From contig NC_014394.1 in the NCBI RefSeq assembly GCF_000145255.1, positions 1,426,001 to 1,490,000 on the forward strand: 64,000 nucleotides of DNA, given 5' to 3'. Made by a program: the position numbers and the translations under genes. Below the pieces are notes generated by a model, which saw only the letters and a list, made by a program, of their open reading frames with translations, was not told the origin of the DNA and did no database searches. Positions 48,851 to 56,936 of this stretch are shown one piece after another (position 1 is the stretch's first letter; each line of letters begins with the position of its first letter). This DNA comes from Gallionella capsiferriformans ES-2 (GTDB lineage: Bacteria > Pseudomonadota > Gammaproteobacteria > Burkholderiales > Gallionellaceae).

Positions 48851-48970
48851 GACGACTGAGCATAGGATCTTAAAGATTCTTGTTTACCTCCAGAAGAGCG
48901 CCCGCAGTGGCGACTAAATTGCTAATGCAGTGAAAATCATTTAGTCTTGACCATCAACAGAAGGAAAAGT

Positions 48971-49243
48971 ATGCGGATAATTTACAGACAACACGCGATC
49001 AAGAGAATGCATGAGCGTTGCATATCGGAAATTGACGTAGAACAAGCAATAGAATCAGGGACAATTATTGAGGCATACCCGAATGACACGCCCTACCCTA
49101 GCGCACTATTACTAGGAAACGCAGGTAACAAGGCCGTTCATGTTGTATACGCCGACTCCGTCGACGAAGACCTCAGAATCATAATCACGGTGTACGAGCC
49201 AAACCCAGAAATCTGGTTCGAAGACCTGAAAACAAGGAGATAG
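48971..49243 (+). CDS. DUF4258-domain protein, probable toxin of a toxin-antitoxin pair
   Basis: 90 residues from the ATG at 48971 (AAGGAAAAGT upstream). It begins MRIIYRQHAIKRMHERCISEIDVEQAIESGTIIEAYPNDTPYPSALLLG and continues to VHVVYADS and RIIITVYEPNPEIWFEDLKTRR, the pattern of DUF4258 proteins (ArtA/MqsR-like fold: H-A-x-x-R-M-x-x-R-x-I, then I-x-T-V-Y-x-P). Followed after 2 bp by a YgiT-type zinc-finger gene, the usual antitoxin partner. Likely an RNA-targeting toxin; no activity is shown by sequence alone. Confidence 0.8.
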   Translation: MRIIYRQHAIKRMHERCISEIDVEQAIESGTIIEAYPNDTPYPSALLLGNAGNKAVHVVYADSVDEDLRIIITVYEPNPEIWFEDLKTRR

Positions 49244-49245
49244 AA

Positions 49246-49473
49246 ATGAAATGCCCAATTTGCAAACACGGAAACACACATCAAGGCGTTGCAAGCATTA
49301 CGCTCGAGCGCGGTAGCTCGACAATGATGTTTAAAAACGTACCCGCAGAAGTTTGCGAAAATTGCGGAGAGGCTTACCACGATGCGAAAATCACCCGATC
49401 ATTGTTAGAGCAGGCAAATCAGGCAGCACAGCATGGTGTTGAATTGGATGTAAGGCGGTATGCAACAGCGTGA
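49246..49473 (+). CDS. YgiT-type zinc-finger protein, probable antitoxin
   Basis: 75 residues. Two zinc-binding pairs, MKCPICKHG and AEVCENCGEAYHDA (CxxC...CxxC), with a short beta-rich middle, match the MqsA/YgiT N-terminal domain. The separate HTH domain of MqsA is absent. AAGGAG precedes the ATG, which is two bases after the toxin stop. A terminator follows 24 bp downstream, so the two genes form a compact cassette. Confidence 0.82.
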   Translation: MKCPICKHGNTHQGVASITLERGSSTMMFKNVPAEVCENCGEAYHDAKITRSLLEQANQAAQHGVELDVRRYATA

Positions 49474-49497
49474 TCGAGCGCGAATGGCCAGTAAAAA

Positions 49498-49526
49498 AAG
49501 GGGGCAAAAGCCCCCTTCTTTTTTTT
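49498..49526 (+). terminator. Rho-independent terminator after the toxin-antitoxin cassette
   Basis: Stem AAGGGGGC and GCCCCCTT around an AAAA loop, then CTTTTTTTT. Confidence 0.9.
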
Positions 49527-49725
49527 GTAAAACCAATAAAGACGCGCCCTAGAGATGCGATCGGTAAATATAGATCAGCAATCTTTGACGTGATGAATCT
49601 CAGTGCAAGACCACCAAGCATGTTGATGCTCGTGAGGTGCTGCGCACCCTGATATCAAAAAACATAAAATCAAAACCCTCATGCTGCGCACCGATCAAAT
49701 GCACCGCATGCCTCGAAACGCCTGA
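49527..49725. other. Non-coding remnant sequence
   Basis: No supported gene. The only pattern noted is an 11-base direct repeat TGCTGCGCACC at about 49638 and 49683. The stretch separates the toxin-antitoxin terminator from a fragment of a surface-protein gene. Confidence 0.4.
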
Positions 49726-50146
49726 AAAAATACTCTCGTTTATCAGGCGGCAGCTTTTGCAAACGTTGAGAAAGCGGATGTTTTTTTATTGCGGAACAAT
49801 GGCACCGGGTTTGATACAGCGACTGTAACAACCTCTCTGGGGACCATTGCTGCACCGTTAACCGTTACGGCACCGGCAGGGATTGTTATTGTCAATACGG
49901 GTGCGGGCGTTACGGCGACTAACAATGGTAACGGGTTGATGACGATTAACAGCACGGCGACAGCTGCAGTGACGGTAAACAACACGGGTAATGGGGCTGT
50001 CAATGTGACTGCATCAGGCTCCAATCCGATCACCCTCACCCATACCGGTGATGATGACTTTACCTACCCGGTCATTGTTGCCGGACTTGGCTTAGGTTCC
50101 GCTCTTGGTGGAAGTAATGCTAGCAATACTTCAATTTCCGGCACCA
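49726..50146 (+). pseudogene. Fragment of a repetitive beta-helix surface protein or adhesin
   Basis: In frame from 49726, the translation is rich in Thr, Val, Asn and Gly with short repeats: TSLGTIAAPLTVTAPAGIVIVNTG, ATNNGNGLMTINSTATAAVTVNNTGNGAVNVTASG and ITLTHTGDDDFTYPVIV. This is the pattern of large secreted adhesins or autotransporter passenger domains. There is no start, no signal peptide and no C-terminal translocation unit; after about 50146 the frame runs into unrelated sequence and stops at 50334. I read it as an internal fragment left after deletion or insertion. Confidence 0.6.
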
Positions 50147-50461
50147 TCTGCACGATAGTGGCCTCGAGTTCGTCTGCAATGTTCATGATCCATCTCCTGT
50201 ATTTCAGCAAGCTCTATCGCATTGCCTGTCATTTTTTCTGGACAAGAATAGCCGTCCGGAAACACACGCAAAACGAAAATTATCTTCATCCTGAATCGTA
50301 TGCCCTCATCCGGCTGAACGATGGGATTACCTGATGGAATGGTGAACGATGAAGCTAAACAAAACAGTGCGCTGGCGCACATAATTAATCGCGTTAACCC
50401 TGAATTTATCAGGTCTGTCTAAGGCCCATGTGTTTAATTGATCAACGTGCGAATAAGGCTG

Positions 50462-53400
50462 TCATTTTTTCCCTTTAACCAGTGCAAACAGCACCGGAAT
50501 GACCAGCAGCGTCAGAATAGCCGATGAAACCATGCCGCCCACCATCGGTGCTGCGATGCGCCGCATCACTTCAGACCCCGTACCTGTGCTCCACAGAATC
50601 GGCAACAGGCCTGCCATGATCGCGACCACCGTCATCATCTTGGGGCGTACCCGCTCGACTGCGCCATGCATGATGGCAGCGTGCAGATCATCAGTCGTGA
50701 CAACGCGGCCCTCATCCTTGCAGCGCGCCAGCACCGCCTGCCACGACTGCTCCAGATAGATTAGCATCACGACACCCGTTTCAGCCGCCACACCTGAAAG
50801 CGCGATGAACCCCACCGCAACGGCGACCGATACGTTGTAATCGAGCAGCCACAGTAGCCATAAACCGCCAACCAGTGCGAACGGCACCGACAGCATCACG
50901 ATTAGCGTATCCGTCACGCGTTTGAAATTCAGATACAGCAGCAGGAGGATCAGCAGCAAGGTGATCGGAATCACGATCTTCATGCGCGCATAGGCGCGTT
51001 CCATATATTCGAACTGACCGCTCCAGGTCGCGTAATAGCCCGCTGGAAATTTGACCTGTTCGTTGACCGCCCGGCGCGCATCAGCGACAAATGAGCCGAT
51101 GTCGCGGTCTCTGATATCCACATAAATATAGGCCGAGAGCAGCGCGTTTTCGGTACGGATCGACGATGCGCCGCGACGGATAACGATGCGAGCCACCTGC
51201 CCTAACGGAATCATCGCGCCGTCCTGAGTCGCTATAAGCACCTCGCGGGCAATATCCTCCGGCGTGCCGCGTAACTCACGCGGATAGCGCACGTTGACAC
51301 CAAAGCGCTCCCGTCCTTCCACGGTGGTGGTGACCGTCTCGCCGCCTAAGGCGCTCGCAATCACGTCCTGTACATCGCCGACAGTCAGGCCGTACCGCGC
51401 CAGCGACATGCGATCGGGCTCGATATCGAGATACGAGCCGCCCGTCAAGCGTTCCGCATAGGCGCTAGATGTACCCGGAACCTCGCGCACCACGCTTTCG
51501 ATCTGCTTGGCAAGCCGCTCCATTTCCTCAAGATTATTGCCGAACACCTTGATTCCTATCGGTGTTCTTATTCCAGTCGAGAGCATATCGATGCGCGCTT
51601 TGATCGGCATCGTCCAGGAATTGGCCACACCGGGAAATTGCAGTGCCTGATCCATCTGGGCGATCAGCTTGTCTGTCGTCATGCCGGCGCGCCACTGATC
51701 CTGAGGTTTGAGATTGATGACCGTCTCGAACATTTCCAGTGGCGCAGGATCAGTTGCCGTCTGTGCCCTGCCCGCTTTACCGAAGACGGAAGCCACTTCC
51801 GGAAACGACTTGATGATTTTGTCCTGCGTTTGCAGCAACTCGGCCGCACGGGTGACCGACATGCCCGGCAGCGAGGCTGGCATATACAGCAGTGAGCCTT
51901 CATTCAAGGTCGGCATGAACTCGCTGCCCAGCCGCATCGCTGGATAAATAGAGATCAGCAGCACCAGCAGCGCGATCGCAACGGTGGTTTTCTTCCTCGA
52001 CAGAGCGGCGGCAATCAAGGGCCGGTAGAGACTGATCATCCAGCGATTGAGCGGATTTTTTTGCTCAGGCCTAATCGGCCCGCGAATAAACAGCAGCATC
52101 AGCACCGGCACCAGCGTCACCGACAGCAACGCCGCGCCCGCCATCGAAAACGTCTTGGTATAGGCAAGCGGCGAGAACAGGCGCCCTTCTTGGGACTCGA
52201 GCGTGAATACCGGCAAAAATGACACCGTAATAATCAATAGGGAGAAAAACAGCGACGGTCCGACCTCGCGGCAGGCGGCAATAATCGCATCACTGCGCGA
52301 CTCGCCCTCCCCCAGTCGTTCGATGTGTTTATGCGCATTTTCGATCATCACGATCGCCGCATCCACCATCGCACCGATGGCAATGGCAATCCCGCCCAGA
52401 CTCATGATGTTTGAGTTCATCCCCAAGGCATGCATGGCGATAAACGCAATCAGCACACCCGCCGGCAGCATTAAAATCGCCACCAGTGCGCTTCTGACAT
52501 GCAGCAAAAACACCATGCAAACTAAGGCTACGATCACGCCTTCTTCGAACAGGGTGTGTTTGAGGGTATCGATCGCACGCTTGATCAGTTCTGAGCGGTC
52601 GTACACGGCACGGATCGTTACGCCCTCGGGTAGTCCTGCCGAGACATCAGTGAGCTTATGCTTGATGTTTTCAATGACCTCCAGCGCATTTTCACCAAAC
52701 CGCGCCATCGCAATCCCCGCCACAACCTCGCCCTCTCCGTCGAGTTCGGTGAGGCCGCGCCGCTCATCGGGCCCAAGGTCGACGCGCGCAATGTCGCGCA
52801 GCAGCACCGGCGTGCCACGATCCGCTTTCACCACCAGCGTCTCGATATCCGTTTTACCGCGCAGATAGCCGCGCCCTCTGACCATGTATTCGGTCTCGCC
52901 CATTTCTACGACACGCCCGCCGACATCGCGGTTTGAATCCCGGATGACCTGCGATACAGTCTTGAGTGCAATGCCGTAGGCGCGCAGTTTGACCGGATCA
53001 ACGCTCACCTGATACTGCTGCACAAAGCCGCCTATCGAGGCGACTTCCGAGACGCCATGCGCCTTGGTCAACTGATAGCGCAAATACCAGTCCTGCATGG
53101 TGCGCAACTGGGCAAGGTTGTGATTTTCACTCAGCACTGCATACTGGTACACCCAGCCTACACCCGTCGCATCCGGCCCCAGTTGCGGCGAGACGCCGGC
53201 CGGCATCCGTCCGGCAATACTGCCCAGCGACTCCAGCACGCGGGATCGGGCCCAGTAGATGTCGGTCCCGTCCTCGAAAATCACATACACAAAAGAGGCG
53301 CCAAAGAAGGAAAAGCCCCGCACTACGCGGGATTTGGGCACCGCCAGCATCGCCGTGGTGAGCGGATAGGTCACCTGATCCTCGACTACCTGCGGCGCCT

Positions 53401-53566
53401 GACCTGAATATTCGGTATAAACAATCACCTGTACGTCGGATAAATCGGGCAAGGCATCCAGCGGTGTCTTGAACATCGCATAAATGCCCGCCAGCACGAT
53501 GAATAAGGTCGCCAGCAGCACTAAAAACCGGTTGCGCGCCGACCAGACGATGATGTTTTGTAGCAT
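50462..53566 (-). CDS. cusA: Cu(I)/Ag(I) efflux RND permease (CusA family)
   Basis: 1,034 residues, 12-helix inner-membrane RND pump. The N-terminus FKTPLDALPDLSDVQVIVYTEYSGQAP and WYLRYQLTKAHGVSEVASIGGFVQQYQV are characteristic of CusA rather than CzcA, and GGIAIAIGAMVDAAIVMIENAHKHIER contains the proton-relay Asp. Methionines of the Cus metal path are visible in APLEMFETVINLKP and RIDMLSTGIRTPIGIKV. Exports Cu+/Ag+ through CusB and an outer-membrane channel. It follows cusB after one base, as the third gene of a leftward operon. Confidence 0.93.
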   Translation of the reverse strand: MLQNIIVWSARNRFLVLLATLFIVLAGIYAMFKTPLDALPDLSDVQVIVYTEYSGQAPQVVEDQVTYPLTTAMLAVPKSRVVRGFSFFGASFVYVIFEDGTDIYWARSRVLESLGSIAGRMPAGVSPQLGPDATGVGWVYQYAVLSENHNLAQLRTMQDWYLRYQLTKAHGVSEVASIGGFVQQYQVSVDPVKLRAYGIALKTVSQVIRDSNRDVGGRVVEMGETEYMVRGRGYLRGKTDIETLVVKADRGTPVLLRDIARVDLGPDERRGLTELDGEGEVVAGIAMARFGENALEVIENIKHKLTDVSAGLPEGVTIRAVYDRSELIKRAIDTLKHTLFEEGVIVALVCMVFLLHVRSALVAILMLPAGVLIAFIAMHALGMNSNIMSLGGIAIAIGAMVDAAIVMIENAHKHIERLGEGESRSDAIIAACREVGPSLFFSLLIITVSFLPVFTLESQEGRLFSPLAYTKTFSMAGAALLSVTLVPVLMLLFIRGPIRPEQKNPLNRWMISLYRPLIAAALSRKKTTVAIALLVLLISIYPAMRLGSEFMPTLNEGSLLYMPASLPGMSVTRAAELLQTQDKIIKSFPEVASVFGKAGRAQTATDPAPLEMFETVINLKPQDQWRAGMTTDKLIAQMDQALQFPGVANSWTMPIKARIDMLSTGIRTPIGIKVFGNNLEEMERLAKQIESVVREVPGTSSAYAERLTGGSYLDIEPDRMSLARYGLTVGDVQDVIASALGGETVTTTVEGRERFGVNVRYPRELRGTPEDIAREVLIATQDGAMIPLGQVARIVIRRGASSIRTENALLSAYIYVDIRDRDIGSFVADARRAVNEQVKFPAGYYATWSGQFEYMERAYARMKIVIPITLLLILLLLYLNFKRVTDTLIVMLSVPFALVGGLWLLWLLDYNVSVAVAVGFIALSGVAAETGVVMLIYLEQSWQAVLARCKDEGRVVTTDDLHAAIMHGAVERVRPKMMTVVAIMAGLLPILWSTGTGSEVMRRIAAPMVGGMVSSAILTLLVIPVLFALVKGKK

Positions 53567-53567
53567 C

Positions 53568-55172
53568 TCAGTGCCCCTCGTGGGAAACGTCAGCCTTGAC
53601 GTGCAGACGGGTAATCACCCATTCGTCTGGTTTTCGCTCGACGATCTCGAAGCTAATTGCGCTCCCCTGCTTGATGCCAGATGAAAGGGAGGCATTCGCG
53701 AGTGTAAAATCCATCGTCATACCGGGCCAGCCCAACGATTTAATCGCCTCGTGAGTGATGCTCACCGAGCCATCCGGATTGATCGAATTAAAGACACCCA
53801 CCGCCTGATGACCGACCGTCTTGGCAACAGGTCGTTTAACTGCGGCGGGCGCAACCGGCTTGGCGGTATCCGGTGCTAATACAGGAATGGCGGGTACAGG
53901 GATCGCGCGATCCACCCCGCCGAGTCCGCTCAGTGCGGCTTTAAGATTGCTTTCCGCATCGATCAGGAACAGCGCTGAGGTGACGACCTGTTCGCCCTTC
54001 GTCAGCCCCGCCCGTATCTCGACATACTCATCGCCGCGCTGGCCGACGGTCACGGTGCGTGGCGCAAACAGCCCTGGGGCGCGTTCAACGATCACGATCG
54101 TGCGCTTGCCGCTGTCGATCACGGCTGACACAGGCACGCTCAGCACCTCAGGATGGTGAGCCGCCTGCAAGGTGACGCTGGCATACATCGCGGGCTTGAG
54201 TTGCCCTGCCTGATTGTCCAGTTCCACACGCACCTGAACCGTGCGACTCGCGGCATTGAGGATCGGATAGATAAACGCGATTTTTCCCTCGAAAGTTTGA
54301 TCGGGATATGCCGCGATATGAATCTGTGCCACGCCCCCTACGCTGAGCTGACCGATATCCTGCTCATTAATCTCCGCAATCACCCACACCTTTGATAAAT
54401 CGGCGATCTGATACAGCGTCTCCCCGGGTAAAAAGCGCATTCCCTGCACGGCTTTTTTCTCCATCACGATGCCACTGGCCGGTGCGTAATAGGTCAATGT
54501 ACGGCGGGAACTGCCCGATTGATTAAGTTGACTCGCAGCGATATCCCAATTTTTAAGCCGCGCGCTCGCCGCCTCAGCCAGTTGGCGCATCCCGAGCGAG
54601 GCCTCGGAACCTGCATTCTTTAACGTCTCCTCACCTTGTCTGGCAATACGGTATTCACGCTGAGCGGATACCAGTTCCGGACTGTACACATCGAATAAAG
54701 GCTCGCCGCGCGTCACGCTCTGCCCTATGCTGCTGACGTACAGATGCTCGATCCAGCCTTCAAATTTTGGTGCAATCGCATAGGTGCGACGCTCATCGAT
54801 TTCAATCCGCCCGCTGGCATGCAGCATTTTATTCACATCGCGCGGTGTGGCCGCTTCGCGCTGGACGCCTAATTTCTGCACCTTTTCGACGCTGATGCTG
54901 ACCGCATTTTCCTCAGTCACATCGCCTTGATACACTGCTACGTAGTCCATGCCCATGCTGTCTTTTTTAGGCGTGGGGGACGTGTCGGGCAAACCCATCG
55001 GATTGCGGTAATACAAAATTTTTCGCGGCTCGCTAGGTTTAGCACCCGCCCCCTGCATCCCGAGTCCTGAATCCTGAGTTCTGGATCTGGCATGGCTACC
55101 CAGCCAATATCCGCCTGATGCAACGATACAAACTACTACAGCAAACAGTGTTATTAATTTGATTTTATTCAT
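53568..55172 (-). CDS. cusB: Efflux periplasmic adaptor CusB fused to a C-terminal CusF-like domain
   Basis: 534 residues. N-terminal membrane anchor (about 5-24); heavy-metal-binding segment ILYYRNPMGLPDTSPTPKKDSMGMDYVAVY (about 53-82); adaptor core with AYAIAPKFEGWIEHLYV-like barrel-sandwich, helical hairpin and VLSVPVSAVIDSGKRTIVIV; and a C-terminal ~80-residue CusF domain, VGVFNSINPDGSVSITHEAIKSLGWPGMTMDFTL, with the Trp and two Met that bind Cu+/Ag+. Residues about 28-40 between anchor and metal-binding segment come from a 7-bp repeat array. The fusion removes the need for a separate cusF, which is absent nearby. Confidence 0.93.
   Translation of the reverse strand: MNKIKLITLFAVVVCIVASGGYWLGSHARSRTQDSGLGMQGAGAKPSEPRKILYYRNPMGLPDTSPTPKKDSMGMDYVAVYQGDVTEENAVSISVEKVQKLGVQREAATPRDVNKMLHASGRIEIDERRTYAIAPKFEGWIEHLYVSSIGQSVTRGEPLFDVYSPELVSAQREYRIARQGEETLKNAGSEASLGMRQLAEAASARLKNWDIAASQLNQSGSSRRTLTYYAPASGIVMEKKAVQGMRFLPGETLYQIADLSKVWVIAEINEQDIGQLSVGGVAQIHIAAYPDQTFEGKIAFIYPILNAASRTVQVRVELDNQAGQLKPAMYASVTLQAAHHPEVLSVPVSAVIDSGKRTIVIVERAPGLFAPRTVTVGQRGDEYVEIRAGLTKGEQVVTSALFLIDAESNLKAALSGLGGVDRAIPVPAIPVLAPDTAKPVAPAAVKRPVAKTVGHQAVGVFNSINPDGSVSITHEAIKSLGWPGMTMDFTLANASLSSGIKQGSAISFEIVERKPDEWVITRLHVKADVSHEGH
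55053..55087. repeat. Heptanucleotide repeat array at the cusB 5' end
   Basis: Five 7-bp units on the plus strand: CTGCATC, CCGAGTC, CTGAATC, CTGAGTT, CTGGATC. They encode RTQDSGLGMQ just after the membrane anchor of CusB. The units are more diverged than in mutL. Confidence 0.75.
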
Positions 55173-55174
55173 GA

Positions 55175-56413
55175 TTATTCTCCTGTCAGGCGTTCAATTT
55201 CAGCCAGTCTCAGTTGCGCCTCATACTGCGCCTTGATCTGCTGCGAGCGTGCTTTAAGAATGGATCGCTGCGCATCGAGCAAGGTTGCAAAATCAACTTT
55301 GCCATTCTCATAGCCGTTCAGCGCCGATTCAAATGACAGCGCCGTCTGCGGCAGCAATTGCGTTGCAATCAGCGTTTCGGTGCGCTGCGCGCTCGTGAGC
55401 CCCGACACACTCTGGGCTAAGGCTGACAGGACGCCATTGAGCAGCGCCTCCTGCCGGGCGGTTGCGGCGGCAACACGGGCTTCCGCCTCGCGTTCCTGCG
55501 AGCGGCGCGACTCCTGCTGCAATGGGATATTGAATTCAACCATCAGATCCCAGCTTTTGATCGTGTTGCCGCTCTGGGTGGGGGCTATGCCCAGCGTGAA
55601 TCCAGGATAACGATTTTTATAGCTCAGCTCACGGTTGATTCTTGCCTCATCCATAGCGGATGCTGCAATCTGCAACTGGGGATTGTTGGTGCGCACCAAT
55701 GCATCCAGCGCCGCTAGCCTTGCCGCATCCGGCAGGGGGCGCAGCGTTTCAGGATCGGCAAGCGGTGCTTCGGATGGCCGCGACAACAGATTGTTCAGTT
55801 GGGTATGCGCATGATGTTGTTCGTTCTCCAACGCGATCAGTGTGCTTTGCAAATCGGTTTGTTCCAGTTGTGCGCGTATCACTTCCTGCTGCGTCCCCAG
55901 CCCGTTGGCATAACGGGTTTTCGTCAGTTTCTCAAGGCGCTGCGTCAGATCAGCCATCTCACGCGTGAGCCTGATGCTGACGGTCAGGAAGTAATGCATC
56001 GCATAGGCCGATTTAATTTTGCTGCTCAAATCCGACCAAAGTGCCGCCGTTTGTCCGCGCGCGCTGCTCTCCTGCGCACGGGCGACATCGCTTTGCAACT
56101 CGCGACGGCCATACCAGGGCACGCTTTGCGTGAGTAAATATCGCGTAGCGCCCGTATTGCCCGGCAGCAGGCTGGCCGGTCTGTTGCTGCCCTGATTGGT
56201 AAAGTCCATCAGTTCGGTACGCAGCACAGGGTCAGGCAGGCTGCCTGCCGGCTGCACGCGTTGGGAGGCCGCATCCGCGTCAAAACGCATCGCTGCCAGT
56301 TCCTGACTGTGTTTCTTCGCATAAGCGAGCAGGCTTGTCACATCATGGCCCAAAGGCTGAGCTGCGGCGGGCAGCAGCCAGCAAGCAAGAAAAATATAAA
56401 TGATTCGTTTCAT
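55175..56413 (-). CDS. TolC-like outer-membrane efflux channel of the Cus operon
   Basis: 412 residues with a signal peptide (MKRIIYIFLACWLLPAAAQP). Long helical repeats with two duplicated halves (LPDPVLRTELMDF, then NPQLQIAASAMDEARINRELSYKNRYPGFTLGIAPTQSG) are typical of outer-membrane factors; the C-terminal part has FATLLDAQRSILKARSQQIKAQYEAQLRLAEIERLTG. It completes a tripartite pump with CusB and CusA, which follow after 2 and 1 bases. It is a divergent member, so I do not assign cusC by sequence alone. Confidence 0.88.
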   Translation of the reverse strand: MKRIIYIFLACWLLPAAAQPLGHDVTSLLAYAKKHSQELAAMRFDADAASQRVQPAGSLPDPVLRTELMDFTNQGSNRPASLLPGNTGATRYLLTQSVPWYGRRELQSDVARAQESSARGQTAALWSDLSSKIKSAYAMHYFLTVSIRLTREMADLTQRLEKLTKTRYANGLGTQQEVIRAQLEQTDLQSTLIALENEQHHAHTQLNNLLSRPSEAPLADPETLRPLPDAARLAALDALVRTNNPQLQIAASAMDEARINRELSYKNRYPGFTLGIAPTQSGNTIKSWDLMVEFNIPLQQESRRSQEREAEARVAAATARQEALLNGVLSALAQSVSGLTSAQRTETLIATQLLPQTALSFESALNGYENGKVDFATLLDAQRSILKARSQQIKAQYEAQLRLAEIERLTGE

Positions 56414-56508
56414 GTTGCCAATCCTCGTGTGTAATCAGATAGATAGCTAAATCGCTACCCTGTTTCAGGACGGGATAAATCGATACCGACAGGCGGACTC
56501 GTCCTGTA

Positions 56509-56838
56509 TCAGACGAGCGCTAAGGGCGGAGGCAGCAGAGGAAGGCTGGTGATGGAGTTAAACGAGAACAAATAGGGTGTGACTGTCGCAACCGCGGGCA
56601 GTGCGTCAGGATGAGAAATCGCTTGTACGGCGAGATAACTGCCGCAGGCCAGATGGCAGACATCACAGGTATCGCACTGCGCAGAGGCAGGCTTCATGTC
56701 GTGCCCGTCCATCTCCATCTCCTGACAGGAATCGGACGGCAGTTGCATCATCACGCTGGCGGCCAGCGCACTGCCGCTAAATAGCGGCAACCAGATGGCA
56801 AGCAAAACAGCGATCAATTTTCGGGCGCGGTAGGACAT
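56509..56838 (-). CDS. Periplasmic Met/His/Cys-rich small protein upstream of the Cus operon
   Basis: 109 residues. Signal peptide (RKLIAVLLAIWLPLFSGSALA), then a potential metal-binding stretch SCQEMEMDGHDMKPASAQCDTCDVCHLACGSY with five Cys, four Met and two His. A hydrophobic C-terminus ends SLPLLPPPLALV. It resembles DUF2946-type proteins often found beside copper-efflux genes. It is the first gene of the leftward group, 95 bp before the channel gene, and could bind copper in the periplasm; that role is inferred from composition and position. Confidence 0.75.
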   Translation of the reverse strand: MSYRARKLIAVLLAIWLPLFSGSALAASVMMQLPSDSCQEMEMDGHDMKPASAQCDTCDVCHLACGSYLAVQAISHPDALPAVATVTPYLFSFNSITSLPLLPPPLALV

Positions 56839-56884
56839 GGGCGCAGCTTGGCAAAATTACGCTGCCTTGTCAATTTTAATCAAT

Positions 56885-56918
56885 AAAAAAGCCGCCAGAA
56901 TGATCTGGCGGCTTTTTT
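56885..56918. terminator. Bidirectional terminator after typA
   Basis: AAAAAA GCCGCCAGA, loop ATGA, TCTGGCGGC TTTTTT: a perfect 15-base inverted repeat with T runs on both strands. It lies 19 bp after the typA stop (minus strand) and separates it from the copper genes. Confidence 0.93.
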
Positions 56919-56936
56919 ACAAACGATACTGACTAA

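Noticed and set aside
49638-49693. Two copies of TGCTGCGCACC as a possible CRISPR or attachment repeat
   Set aside because: Only two copies, 11 bp long, with no spacer regularity.
50374-50401. A second dif-like sequence: GGCGCACATAA followed by TTAATC
   Set aside because: The XerC half matches E. coli dif at 9 of 11 positions, but the central region and XerD half do not match; likely chance.
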